Positions 39,560 through 50,412 of a DNA stretch of 64,000 nt are shown one piece after another (position 1 is the first letter of the stretch; every line of letters starts with the position of its first letter). Source of the stretch: Agelaius tricolor (lineage: Eukaryota; Chordata; Aves; Passeriformes; Icteridae); assembly GCA_023055355.1 (NCBI GenBank), contig JALJCS010000036.1:416001-480000 (forward strand), given 5' to 3'. Under the pieces are notes generated by a model that saw only the letters and a list, made by a program, of their open reading frames with translations, was not told the DNA's origin and searched no databases. The position numbers were made by a program, and so were the translations under genes.

Positions 39560-42500
39560 GGAGTGCTCTGGAGCCCGAGGCCAAAGGGCCTGTCCCCTGT
39601 GCCCTGCTGGGAACAGGCTCAGCCTGGCAGGGCTGGGGGCAGCAGGCAGGGCACAGCTGCTGCTCCTGCACCCATCCAGGGGCACACACACAAAATGCCA
39701 GCTTGGCTTCTTTGGGTTAAGAAAGCCCCTGTGTGACTCAGCTCGTGGTTTGCATCTCGGGCCTTTCCCAGGAGCAGCCCTGGGTGTCCTCATCCACCTT
39801 CCTTTTCCTGGCCTGGCTTTCTCCTCATCCCAAATCCTGGGGCTTCCCCTCCTGCCCGTGGAATTCCCTCTGGCTGTGCTGCTGCAGCTCCCAGGGCTGG
39901 CAGCTGCTCTGAGCCTCCTCGTGTGCTCCCTGCTCTGAGCCCTGCTCCAGGGAGAGCTGGGGGTGGATCAGGGGGTCTGAGGGTAAACTGGGAGGGCTGG
40001 GGGTGAATTGGGAGGGCTGGGGCTGAATTGGGAGGGCTGGGGGTGCCAGGGGGGGTGTCTACATCAGGGAGCCCCCGGGTGCCTCCTGGCAGCCCCACAG
40101 GGATGGGAGCAGGCACAGATCCCAGTCCCAGCTCTGCAGACTCAGCATTGCCTCTTGCCCAAGATCTTGCATAAAATACAGCAGGATTTTCTCACAGGAT
40201 GATTTGGCCCTTGGCAGAGGGATTGGAGACTGGATCCTTGATGGATCTAAATGTGAACAGGGTCTTGGGCAGCTGGGCAAGGAATTAAAATGATTTTTCC
40301 CTCATCTCCCAACTCTGTGGCCAGGATTTGGAGACAAGGAGGAGCTCAGGGAGAGGAGGACGCAGACACGCAATGCTTGTGCTTCACCCAGACCCCTTCC
40401 CAATGAAACTGAGATTTCAGATACCAAAGTCAAATCCCAGAGTGCTGCCAGGGCCTCAGCTCTTCCCAGAGCCCAGGAATTCCCCTGGGTGTTCCTGGCT
40501 GGAACCCAGCAGCTGCATTTCAGTGCTGGGGCTCTGGAAGCCAATCTGACCATACCTGAGCTGAAATCCCATCCTCACCCTGTGGCTCGTGGCCTTGTCC
40601 TGCTCCTTCTGGGGCTCTGTAGTTGCTGTGAAGGGGTGGGAGACGGGATCATAAAAATATTAATTTTATAGTGGCTTTTTCATGGCTTTGAGAGATTTGG
40701 TGGCTTAAAAGGGTATGGTCAGGTCAGGCTGAGTTACGCAAGAGCCATCAAAGCTTTTGTGGCTTTTTGGCTTTTTTATTTGAATGCCCTGGATATCTGC
40801 AGCCTCAGCCTTGGGATGGAAACTGCTCAGCTCAGCTCAGGATCCTCTGCTGTGCTCCAGCCAGGAAATGCTCAGGCCTCAGAGAGCTTCAGCCCCAAAA
40901 CTGCAGCAGTTTTGCACCGAGGAGCTTCTTAGAGATGAATCAGGGGCTGGACCGGGACGCACAGCCCGGAGGGGACAGTTCTGCTCCTGCCCAGGCTGGG
41001 CTGGAGCCCCTGGTGTGGAATGCAGGGTGAGAGGCAGCCTGTCCCTGCACCCACACACCCATGGCAGGGAGGGGACACGGCGGGGCTCCCAGGCCAGGGA
41101 GGTGACACTCAGGCTGCCAGGGAGGTGACACTCTGGCTGCTGCCACTGCCTTGAGCAATCGGCGGGGCCAAGGGCCAGGATGAGTCACCCCAAGCCTGGC
41201 ATGTCCCTGGGAGGGGGCCCAGCTTTCTGCTGAGCTTGTCCCACTGCTGAGCCCACCCTGCCCTAAGCTGCTCCTACCTGCTGAGCCCACCCCGACTGTG
41301 GGACTGAACCTGAGAGAGGTGTTTTGGGGACGGAGGGATTTGAGCACCCATCACAGCCACAGAACTGGGCTTTCCTGGGTCCCCACAGCATTCCAGCCCT
41401 GATTTCCAGCTCCACCATGGAGCTCCTGCTCAGGAGCTGAGTGGTGCTTTCTAATGGGGATAAAAAACCTACCCAAAAAACACCAAGGCCCCCAGAGCAG
41501 GCAGTGGTGCCAGCCTGGCAGGAGCCGCCAGCCCCAGCCCTGGGCACAAGGCCCTGGGGGAGCTGGTGACAGGGACAGGCGGGGCTGTGGGTCCTGCAGC
41601 TGCCACCCAGGGTGGGCAGAGCCTTTGGCAGGCAGCACAACGTCCCTGCTGGCCCTACAGCCCTGCTTGGTGGCCTTGTCCCCACAGCCACCAGCCCTGG
41701 TGTAGGGGCTGTGCCAGGGCCCTGATGGGGCAGTGACTGCGAGGTGGGGACACTCCTTGGCCTGGGCACACAGTTGCTCTGCTCTAAGGGTGTTTAAGAC
41801 ACTAAAATGCATCCATTTGAGAGCTTTTCTGGATGTCCCTTCAGATGGGAATGCCGAGAGCATTCCATGGCCACCGGACAAGGACCAGGCTGGGGATCGA
41901 GGTCCCGGTGTCGCCCTGGTCCTTCCACCTGGGTGCCACCATCCTGTGTGAAGCAGGGGGACAGAAGGACCCCAGAGAGCTCCCCAGCAGCACAAGCCTC
42001 TCACAGGAGTGTCCTGGGGACCCAGTTCTCCTCCTTCCCAGTCTGGAAAAGCTGCCGGACCGGCTGGGAGCGGGGAGCACCTTCCTCCCACACGGCCCAG
42101 CCACGCTGCAATTTCAGGAGCTGTTGAAATCAGTTAACTCCTGGGGAGCCAGGGGGAACCCACAGCCCCAGGGGTGGACAGACACCCCAGTTACCCCTTC
42201 CTGGGCACGGCACTGCCAGCTCCAGCCCCGCCATGCCCAGTTTAACCAGTCCAGGTGTCCCCGGGCCGTGGGGTCAGGGCCAGCGCGAGCCCTCGGCTCG
42301 TTTGTCCCGCTCTGGCTAATTACAGGGCTGGGGCTGTTCCCAGGCTGGCAGAGCTTGGGGCCAGGGGGAGGCCAAGCTTTGGGGTCCCTCAGGACCAGTC
42401 CTGACACTTCTGGGGACCCCAGGGAGCCTCTGGGGGGCCAGGGCAGCACCTGGGGTGCTGTGATGGGGCTGGGGAGGGCCAGGGGGCTCACGGGGGCTCG

Positions 42501-43490
42501 TCCCCTCCGCATCCACCTCTCCAGGTGTCCCATCCAGGTGAGCAGTGCTGGTTTGTGCAGCCCAGCCTCCCACAGCAGAGCCCATCCCAGGCCAGCCCCT
42601 CATTCCCTGGGCACCCCACAATTCCTGTGTGCACCAGGGGGGTCACGTCCCTGCTCATGCCTCATTCCCCAAAGCTTGGGGGGCCCTGCACTCCTCGGGC
42701 TGGGATTTGGCCAGGCATGGCTGGGGACTGGCGAGTCCCCCCTGTCCCCCTGCAGCACGTCCTGAGTCAGGCGCCTTTCCTTTCCTTTCCTGCCAGGGCT
42801 CCCCATCAAAGGCAGCTCCTGCCCGGCCCTGCTGGCTCTGTGAGCTCATAGCCCAGGGTGCTGTGACTGTATTTTATTGTAATTATCGTTCATGTCGAAA
42901 CGCGCCGGTGGGGGAAGGGGGAGGGAGCTGCGCCCTTCCCGTGGCCCCGTGCCAGGGCCAGAAATGCTGAGCTTTCACCTGTCCCAGCGCGCCAGCACCT
43001 CGAGAGGGATGTGGGACCTCGAGAGGGGCGAGTCCCCACCCCGCTGCCAGCCCAGAGCTGTCCCTGTGTCGCTGCCCATGCAGCTTTTGTGGATTTTCCT
43101 CCTTGGAATTAGAGGAGCCATGGGGGAGGACCTGGGAACCCTCACAGGGATGTCAGGGACAGGTTTTGGGGAGCTCTGGCTTTGTATTAATGGGGTTGGG
43201 TCAGGGACTTGGGAACTTTGAGCACCTCGTGGAGCAGCCAGGCCTGTGTGGGGCTGCCAAAGCCCCCGCCCCAGGGATGCACGGACTCCTGAGCCCCTCC
43301 CCGGGCTGCAGCTCAGCCCAAGACCCTGCTGAGGGGCTGGGGGGCACCGAGAACAGGCAGTGATGGGGGGCACCGAGGGCAGGCAGGGCTGGGGGGCCCG
43401 GCTGCCCCCACCCTGGGACTGGAAGGGGGCGAGGCAGGCCTGGAGCTGCCCGGACATGTGCGCAGGGAGAGACGAGGCAGACGAGAGCAG
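39560..43490. other. GPN2-SFN intergenic region
   Basis: This 3.9-kb region lies between two convergent genes and shows no recognisable coding exon on either strand. It holds a GGGAGGGCTGGGGGTGAATT repeat at about 39955-40050 (three to four copies, 22-24 bases) and an A/T-rich patch at 40640-40700. The long open frames at 41350-42765 are Gly/Pro/Ser/Arg-rich and domain-free. Confidence 0.55.
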
Positions 43491-43505
43491 AGGTGCAGGA
43501 GAAGG

Positions 43506-43511
43506 TTTATT
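43506..43511 (-). terminator. SFN polyadenylation signal
   Basis: Minus-strand AATAAA, 433 bases past the SFN stop codon. Confidence 0.8.
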
Positions 43512-43848
43512 GGAGCACAGAGGCAACACGAGACCCCCTCCCGGAATGGGGGGGCTGCCCGGACCCCCCCTCGCCCCGGCCCAGCCCCTCACCTCCTCCT
43601 GTTGCTGCTCCAGCCCTCTGGGACAGGGGGTTTGGAGCTGGCACAAGCCAGACCAGACATCCCCCTCAAAAAAACGTTAAATAGCTGGGGGCTGGCAGCT
43701 CTCCGGGACAGAGGCACCCCCTCTCCCTCTTTACCCCCTCCCCAGAGCAGAGGATGGGGAAAGGGAGGGAAGGGCCCTGCCAAAACCACCCCCACTCCCG
43801 GTATCCAGGCTGGGGGGGAGCTGAGACTCCTCCCCACCAAAACCGACC

Positions 43849-43911
43849 AAAAAAAAAAAAAAAAACTTAAAAAAAAAAAAAAAGACAACCAAAAAAAAAA
43901 CCACGAAGAGA
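43849..43911 (-). repeat. U-rich tracts at the start of the SFN 3' UTR
   Basis: The plus strand has three runs of 10-18 A residues separated by CTT and GACAACC. In the SFN mRNA these are long U-runs beginning about 33 bases after the stop codon. Confidence 0.85.
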
Positions 43912-43943
43912 TGCCGAAGGGTCTGGAGCGGGGCAGGGGACGC

Positions 43944-44684
43944 TCAGTTCTTGGGCTCTTCGCCAGCCTCGCCGCCGTCTTCGCCAGCACACTCGGCTGT
44001 CCATAGCGTGAGGTTGTCCCTGAGCAGCTGCATGATGAGGGTGCTGTCCTTGTAGGAGTCTTCGCTGAGCGTGTGCAGGTCGCCCATGGCCTCGTCGAAG
44101 GTGGTCTTGGCCAGGGAGATGGCCTGCTCGGGGGCGTTGGCGATCTCGTAGTGGAACACGGAGAAGTTGAGGGCCAGCCCCAGGCGGATGGGGTTCGTGG
44201 GCTGCATCTCCTTTTTGCTGATGTCCATGGCCTCTTGGTAGGCCTCCTGGGCCTTCTCTATCGTCGACAGGCGGTCGTCCCCGCTGGCCACCTCGGCCAG
44301 GTATCGGAAGTAGTCGCCCTTCATCTTCAGGTAGAAGACCTTGCTCTCGGTGTCGCTGTCCTTCTTGATGAGATACTTGTCCAGCAAGCCCAGCACGTTG
44401 TTGCAGACGGCGTTCAGCTCCTGCTCCACCTTCTCCCGGTACTCGTTCACCACCTGCGCCTTGTCGTCGCCCTCCTCGGTTTTGTGCTCGATGCTGGAGA
44501 TGACCCTCCAGGCCGAGCGCTGGCAGCCCACCACGTTCTTGTAGGCCACCGAGAGCAGGTTGCGCTCCTCGTTGGACAGCTCGTCGCCGTGCTCCACCAC
44601 GGCCTTCATGAAGTCGGCCATGTCCTCGTAGCGCTCAGCCTGCTCGGCCAGCTTGGCCTTCTGCACCTGCTGGTTTCTTGCCAT
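43944..44684 (-). CDS. SFN: 14-3-3 protein sigma (stratifin)
   Basis: A single uninterrupted frame of 246 residues (human 248), intronless as in mammals. 14-3-3 proteins are dimeric phosphoserine/threonine adaptors; sigma is the epithelial form, induced by p53 and needed for the G2 checkpoint and keratinocyte differentiation. The phosphopeptide pocket is intact: K49, R56, R127 and Y128. The family signatures [13 protein letters not shown] and [18 protein letters not shown] are present. The residues that distinguish sigma from other isoforms are conserved in [13 protein letters not shown]200, D202 and H204 (human M202, D204, H206). The N-terminal third is closer to zeta/theta-like isoforms than human sigma is. 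It lies between GPN2 and ZDHHC18 as in human, which supports orthology. Confidence 0.96.
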   Translation of the reverse strand: MARNQQVQKAKLAEQAERYEDMADFMKAVVEHGDELSNEERNLLSVAYKNVVGCQRSAWRVISSIEHKTEEGDDKAQVVNEYREKVEQELNAVCNNVLGLLDKYLIKKDSDTESKVFYLKMKGDYFRYLAEVASGDDRLSTIEKAQEAYQEAMDISKKEMQPTNPIRLGLALNFSVFHYEIANAPEQAISLAKTTFDEAMGDLHTLSEDSYKDSTLIMQLLRDNLTLWTAECAGEDGGEAGEEPKN

Positions 44685-45150
44685 GGCTGGGACGCGGGCG
44701 TCGGGCGAGCAGCGGGGCCGGGAGCCGTCGGAGCCTCTGCCGAGCGCCGCCGCCGGGATTCGCTTTTGGCTGCGCGTCGGAGCCTCGAGCGAGAGCAGGA
44801 GGAGCCAGCCAGGTCCAAGGAGTGTCCTCCTCCTCCTCCTCCTCTGCTTCCTCCCCGCCGAGCGCGGCCTTAAAAGGAAAATCGCGGTGATTCATCGCCC
44901 GCGGGCGGCGGGGCTGGGGAGGGGGCGCGGGGGGCGGCCAACGCCCTGCCCTCCCCGTGGGTGCGGCACCCGCGGGTGCCCCGGGGCTCTCCCCAGAGCC
45001 AACGCCCGCCCCGGCACCGGGAAACGCCCTTGGAGCTGCTGAGAGCGCTGGGGAGGCGACGGAGCTGCGCTGTCCTTTGGGGGGGACGGGGACACGGGCA
45101 GCGAGCGCTGGGCTCGTCCCCAGCCCGGAGAAATGGGGCACGGGGTGTGG
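44685..45150 (-). promoter_or_regulatory. SFN promoter region and CpG island
   Basis: CpG-rich sequence upstream of the SFN start. The minus strand carries a TATA-like TTTTAAGG at 44868-44875, about 185 bases before the ATG, which would give a 5' UTR of about 155 bases. I did not find a full p53 site (two RRRCWWGYYY halves), although mammalian SFN is a p53 target. Confidence 0.45.
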
Positions 45151-45159
45151 CCGCTCGTG

Positions 45160-48100
45160 AAAATGGGTCCCACCCCCCCGAAAAAGTCATATCACAGTCG
45201 TTTTTAATATGGAGATTGCCTCGGCGGTAATTGCGAGGGCTTGACAGGCAGGTATTTATTCCCACAGGTGGGGAAACCGAGGCAGAGGCTCCGCACCTCT
45301 CCCAGGCGCCGCGGGAGGGACCGGCCCAAAAAGCGGGGCACAGTCAGCGCTCGCCTTTGAGCCCCTCACGGTGGGACCCCCCAAAAACGCCCCGTGGTGA
45401 GAGCAGCGAGGGGAGACCCCATCCCCAGCAGCTCCAGCCCGGGGCTGCCTTTCCCCATCCCAGCGGGGCCGTTCCGCATCTCTCGGGCTGTAAATGAAGA
45501 GGTTCACAGCCTCCTCTCTCTGCAGGATTTCGGCTGTTCCGGGCTGGCCGTGGGCCGCGGTGCCCGATAGGGATCTGAGCTGCGCCTTGCGCTGAGTTTC
45601 ACTCCGAGCCTGTTGCCACACGCCGGGCGCTGCCGCAGCCCCGGCCCCGGCCCGGCCTTATCTCCGTGCGGGAGCGTGCGGGGAGGGCAGGGTGGGGCGG
45701 GCGGCTCCGCGCCAAGGCCAAAGGGGGTTGTGATTCTCTCCGAGAGCTCTCGCTGCTTGGCTCCTGCCTGCCGACACCCGGCCGGGATCCCCCCGCGCCT
45801 GCTCAGCTCCCACACCAGCCCTGCTGCGATGGAGGAGGCAGGAGAAACATGAGGAGGCTTTTCCCAACCACTTCAAGCCCAGGAAAACACCCCCAGCCTC
45901 CACATCACCCCCTCTGCACCCTGGAATTCAGGAAAAAGGGATTCAGGGCCCTTCACTCCTTCCTGGCTGAGCCCCTGACGTGTGCTGGGGTTTGGGGTGC
46001 CCAGGGCGCCATCGAGGGGCTCCCGTGGCAGCTGCGTGGGGGTGTTCAGCCCCTCCACGGCCCCCACAGCCCCTCCATGGTGAGCTGATCCCAAGGGAAC
46101 AAGGAACACGTGAGCAGGAGACCACGGGCTGTCCTCCACCCTCTGCCTGGGCAGACCCACAGAGACCCCCCCAAAAACTGGGCACCAAACCCACCCCCCC
46201 AGCGGGACTGGGGCCAAAGGATCACCCCAAGGTACCCAGCCTGCCCAAACCCACCTCCTTCCCCTGGAAAACCCCAGGCAGGAATCCCTGGGCGGGTTAA
46301 TCTGAGCTCGCACTCCTTCGGGCAGCAAGGCCATAATTTGGGTTGGGTCTGCAATCCCCAGGCCTGGTGAAGGACTCAGAGCCTGCCTAGGACCATCCTG
46401 TCCCCCTGCATTTGGGGAGACCCCGGTGGGACCCCCCTGCCCAGCAGGGACACGAGTGGGGCAGGGATGGCTCAGCCTGGGGCTGGTGTCTGAGGCAGCC
46501 CCTGCCCAAGGGGCTGAGCTGCTGCCCAATTTTGGCTGAGAGGAGGCTCAGGGAGGCTCTGCTCCACCCGTCCCATGGCCAGCAGGGGTGGGTGAAGGGC
46601 AAAGCCCAAATCCTGGCCGGGGGGGCTGCACCATCACCCCACAGAGCACCCAAGGGTGCCCCAAAGGCTGAAGGGCAATGCCAAAAGGGGCACCCCAAAC
46701 CATTCTGTGGTTCTGTGACCACCCCGGGAGGGGGCACCCGGCGAGCCCAGCCCCGGGGCCGCTGCCCAGGCCGGAGCACGTCCCGGGAGCCCGGGGCAGG
46801 CGTGGGCAGCAGGCAGAGGATGCTCGTGGCCGTTCCCAGCGGCAGCGGAGCGATGCTCAGAGCCCGTCTGGCCACCCTGCCCGGCCCTGCTGCTCCCCCT
46901 GGCTGTGGGGACGCCGCCAGCTGCCAAACATCAGCGGACAGCGCATTTTTCCGAGGGTGCTCACGGTGCCCCGGGTGCTGCGGGCACTGCCCGTGGCTCG
47001 TTCCCAGCTGGAGGAGGGTGCACAGGAGGGCCCTGGATGGCTGAGAGCGGCCCCAGACTGTGCCACGGCCCCGTTTGGGGAGCTCCTGGCTCCCGTGCCC
47101 AGCGCTGATGGCACCGCGGCAGTGCCAGCCCTCGGTGGCTCCCCTCGGCTCTGCTCGGGCCTGCCCAGGCAGGAGCCGCTCCCCTCCACCCGCCGAGCAG
47201 AGCCAGACACCAGAGTACACGAAATAGGAGAAACTTTCATTTTGGTACAAAAGTAAAAGGCATAAACAGACAGGGGATCCTACAGGGCTGGGGCAGGCCT
47301 GGCTGCCCCGCTCAGCTCTCAGCCCAGCGAGGCTGCTCAAGGCGGTGCTGGAGCCCCTTCCCCTAAATCCAGAGCCGTGCTGGGATGAGGCTGCAGGAGG
47401 AGCTGGCCCGGGGGCTGCAGGGATGAACTGACCAGGTACGAATTCCCATCGGGAAAGTCCTGTGGCACATGGACATGGCCTGGAGGGGCTGGGAGGGTTT
47501 GGTGCCCCCGGTTTGGCTGCAAATGCTCTGGAGAGATCCTGCTCCTTCCAAAGCCCCGTTGGGACGCCAGCCACGGCGTTTCCAGGCAGGGAGGCATCGG
47601 CACCGTCCCCGAGCGCCCAGCGGCGGCCCCGGCAGGGGCGGGCTGCGGTCATGCACTGGGGGCTGTATGGCTTTGAGCTCCGCTGCCGCCGCCCGGGGCA
47701 CGGAGGGACGGAGGGAGGGAGCGGAGGCACTCCGGTGGTCATGGCTGTGGGCTCGGCTCCCGTGGCTGCCCCACGAGAGGCTCAGGCTGCTGCGGCGGCG
47801 GCGCTGGATCCGCCCGGAGCGAGGGAGAGGAGAGGGGAGGAAGATAAAGAGAGAATTAGAGCTGGAAATGGAACTGAGGAGCAGGGCGAGCATCCAGGCG
47901 CGCTGGCAGAGGGGCACCAGGCTGGGGCTCAGGGAGGAGGGGCCCGGCCCTGCCCCGAGGCTCGGGAGCTCAGGGGGGCTGCAGGGAGGGGCAGCTCTCG
48001 GCCCACAGGCGACACAACCCCTGCCAAGTGCCCCGAAGGAATTTACCTTGGCCACAGGAGGAGGAACCAGGTGCTGCAGAGAGGAAAACGGGCAGAGGAC

Positions 48101-49085
48101 CCACAGAACGGGTCAGGGACAGGGGTCCAGACCTGCCCCAGGGGCCACGGCTCCTCCAAACACCAAACACCAAACCTCTGCTCGGCTGGGGCTCCCTCAC
48201 ACAGCCACGGCAGGCTGGGCTCCAGCCAGAGCTGCAGAGCTGCAGAGCCCTCGGCCACATGAGTCCCACAGTGTCACACAATGTCACACAGTGCCCCACA
48301 GTGTCACACGATGTCACACAGTGTCCCACAGTGTCACACGATGTCACACAGTGTCACATGATGTCCCACAGTGTCACACAGTGTCACACGATGTCCCACA
48401 GTGTCCCACAGTGCCCCACAGTGTCCCCATGCAGACCAGGTGGCTCCAGCCCAGCACAAAGCCAGGAAAAACCAAACCTCTCCTTTTCTGGCAAAGCCTT
48501 CCTGTGCCCCTGAGCCCAGAGCCCTGGCACTGTGCCCCCGTGGGGGGATTCTGGTGGGATGGATGGGGCACGGGGATGGCAGCGCGGCTGGGGCGATGGC
48601 TCTGAGGCCAGAGCTGTCATGCAGTGCAGATGGGTGGCTGCAATGGTGAGAGGGAGAAGGAAGCACTTTCTTACCAGCCAACCCTCAGAAATCAGGGCAA
48701 ACGTCCGAGGAGGGGCAAATCCCGTCAGGCTGTGCAGGAAATGGCAAAGTCCTGGCAGGCATCCTCCTGGGGAAGACACCAGAGGTTATGCACCTCACAC
48801 TGCCACAGGGCTGGCACAGATGGGGGCACAGGACACTGCGGTGACAACAGCAGGGAGGGGATGAGCCCCTGCCCAGCCTGGAAATGTGGGACAGCAAATT
48901 CCCTTCACTGCAGCAGAGTCACAGCAGCGCCAGCTGCTGCTCATCCCTCCCTGCAGGAGCTTCCAGGAGTTCCCAGGTGAGGCCTGAGCCCAACAGAGTG
49001 CAGCTGGCACCTGGGAGATGCCAAACACCGGGACACACCTGCCCCCTTCTGTCTTCAAGGAGGAAATAATCATCCAAGCAGTTAA
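45160..49085. other. SFN-ZDHHC18 intergenic region
   Basis: About 3.9 kb with no recognised exon. A small A/T-rich patch at 45180-45270 and a CpG-rich patch at 47590-47850 stand out. Open frames up to 451 residues occur on both strands at 46387-48605, overlap each other in several frames, and are explained by G+C composition. Confidence 0.55.
48258..48430. repeat. 11-bp minisatellite (CACAGTGTCAC)
   Basis: About fifteen tandem copies of CACAGTGTCAC with variants CACGATGTCAC and CACAGTGTCCC. It translates as HTVSHSVTRC repeats that have been left out as non-genes. Confidence 0.9.
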
Positions 49086-49102
49086 CTCTTTCAAAATAAA
49101 AT

Positions 49103-49108
49103 TTTATT
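49103..49108 (-). terminator. ZDHHC18 polyadenylation signal
   Basis: Minus-strand AATAAA in an A/T-rich context about 1.3 kb past the ZDHHC18 stop codon, a 3' UTR length typical for this gene. Confidence 0.65.
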
Positions 49109-50412
49109 GAGTAACAAAGGAAACTGGTTTAAATAAAAACAGGAAGGGGTCTGGCCCCTGGTACCCCCTCCTCACTGCTCCTCTGCCATGCCCCTGGCAC
49201 AGGCACTTGCAGAGTACAAAGCACGACGCTGGTGAGCTCAGGGGGGCTGGGCTGCCCCCCAAAATGTGCTGCCCCTGCCCAAGGGTGAAACTGGTCTGTC
49301 TGATCCAAGGAAACCTGACAGGCAGCACAGCACTGTGAGCCTCTGCCCTGGTGCCAGCGTGCACAGCGCTCCCTGCACAGCACAGAAAATGTTCTACGTA
49401 GAAAAAAGTCCCACAAATTGTGCAAAAATATCCAGCAGCTTTGAATAACACGATTCAAGTATTGCTACAAGGTTTGTGACCTGCCTTCAGCCCAGGGACA
49501 CGGAGCTGGCTGCCTGGGTGCAAAGGGTGCTCGTGAATTGAGCGGCTGGAATGGCTCCCAGGGCCCTGGGGACAGCCCTGGGACACTCTGCTGTTCAGAA
49601 ACCCAAAGCAAGAGCCCACCACGAGCTTATCAGAGACCAGCACCCCCTCACTGCTTCCCTGTGAAACCCCATCCGGGAAGGAATTCAGGAACTCAGGAAT
49701 TCTCACACTTTTCTGCTGCCCTTTGGTCTCCCACAGACAGGACACAATCCTGGGAAGCTCCAGCTCCCAAACCCTGACCCCTGCAGCCTTGTACATCTCC
49801 TGAGAGTCACAGAGCACAGAGTGTTTCCTCTTCCCTGCTAGATGAGGGTCCCCTGACTCATGTCCTTGCTGCAAAACGTGTCTGACCAACTGGCAGGGCC
49901 AAAGCAGAGCCTCAGCCAGCACAGGAGCAGCAGGCATCACCCAGGACATCCTCACTTGCCTCCAGGGAGCCAGAACAGCCCTTCCAGGGGAACAGGGAGT
50001 GTTGATGGAGCTCACAGGGACACCAGGGAGGTGACACCTCCTCCAGCCCAGCCCTGAGTGGGAATCATCTGCCAGTGCCACCTCCAGCCTTGGCCCATCT
50101 CATTCCCAGCAGGAATCACAGCAAGGCCCTGGAGCTCTGGGGGCTCCTGGGGACCCCCTGTTCCAGCACGAGTCCAAGGGTCCCACAAGCAGTTGGGCTC
50201 TGTCAGGCAACACCCCTGACAGGCCACCTCACAGTGAAACAAATGAACAAAAAGTAATAAATAAATGTAAAAAAAGAAGGCAACGCATGGCTCGAGTCTT
50301 TGGCAGCTCTGGGCGCCAGGGCTGTCCCGCCTGAGGCCGGGCATGAGGCAGGGGAAGGAACTGGCTGGAGCAAGGTGCAGGCACAGCAGGCACTGGGCAC
50401 ATCACAGCCCTG

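Noticed and set aside
43847..43911. The A-rich tracts as the poly(A) tail of a processed pseudogene
   Set aside because: SFN has its normal promoter position, syntenic place, a poly(A) signal 0.4 kb further and an intact frame. SFN is intronless in mammals as well, so it is the true gene.
44685..45500. A p53 response element expected upstream of SFN
   Set aside because: I looked for two RRRCWWGYYY halves. GGGCTTGACA at about 45236 fails in its last three positions and no paired half was found.
47970..48513. Frames with VTQCHTVSHDV-type repeats that look like a repetitive secreted peptide
   Set aside because: They are direct translations of the 11-base CACAGTGTCAC minisatellite.
46387..48605. 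Long open frames of 378 and 451 codons on both strands between SFN and ZDHHC18
   Set aside because: They overlap in several frames, are Pro/Gly/Arg/Ser-rich, show no known domain or splice pattern, and include a minisatellite. G+C-rich DNA with few stop codons explains them.
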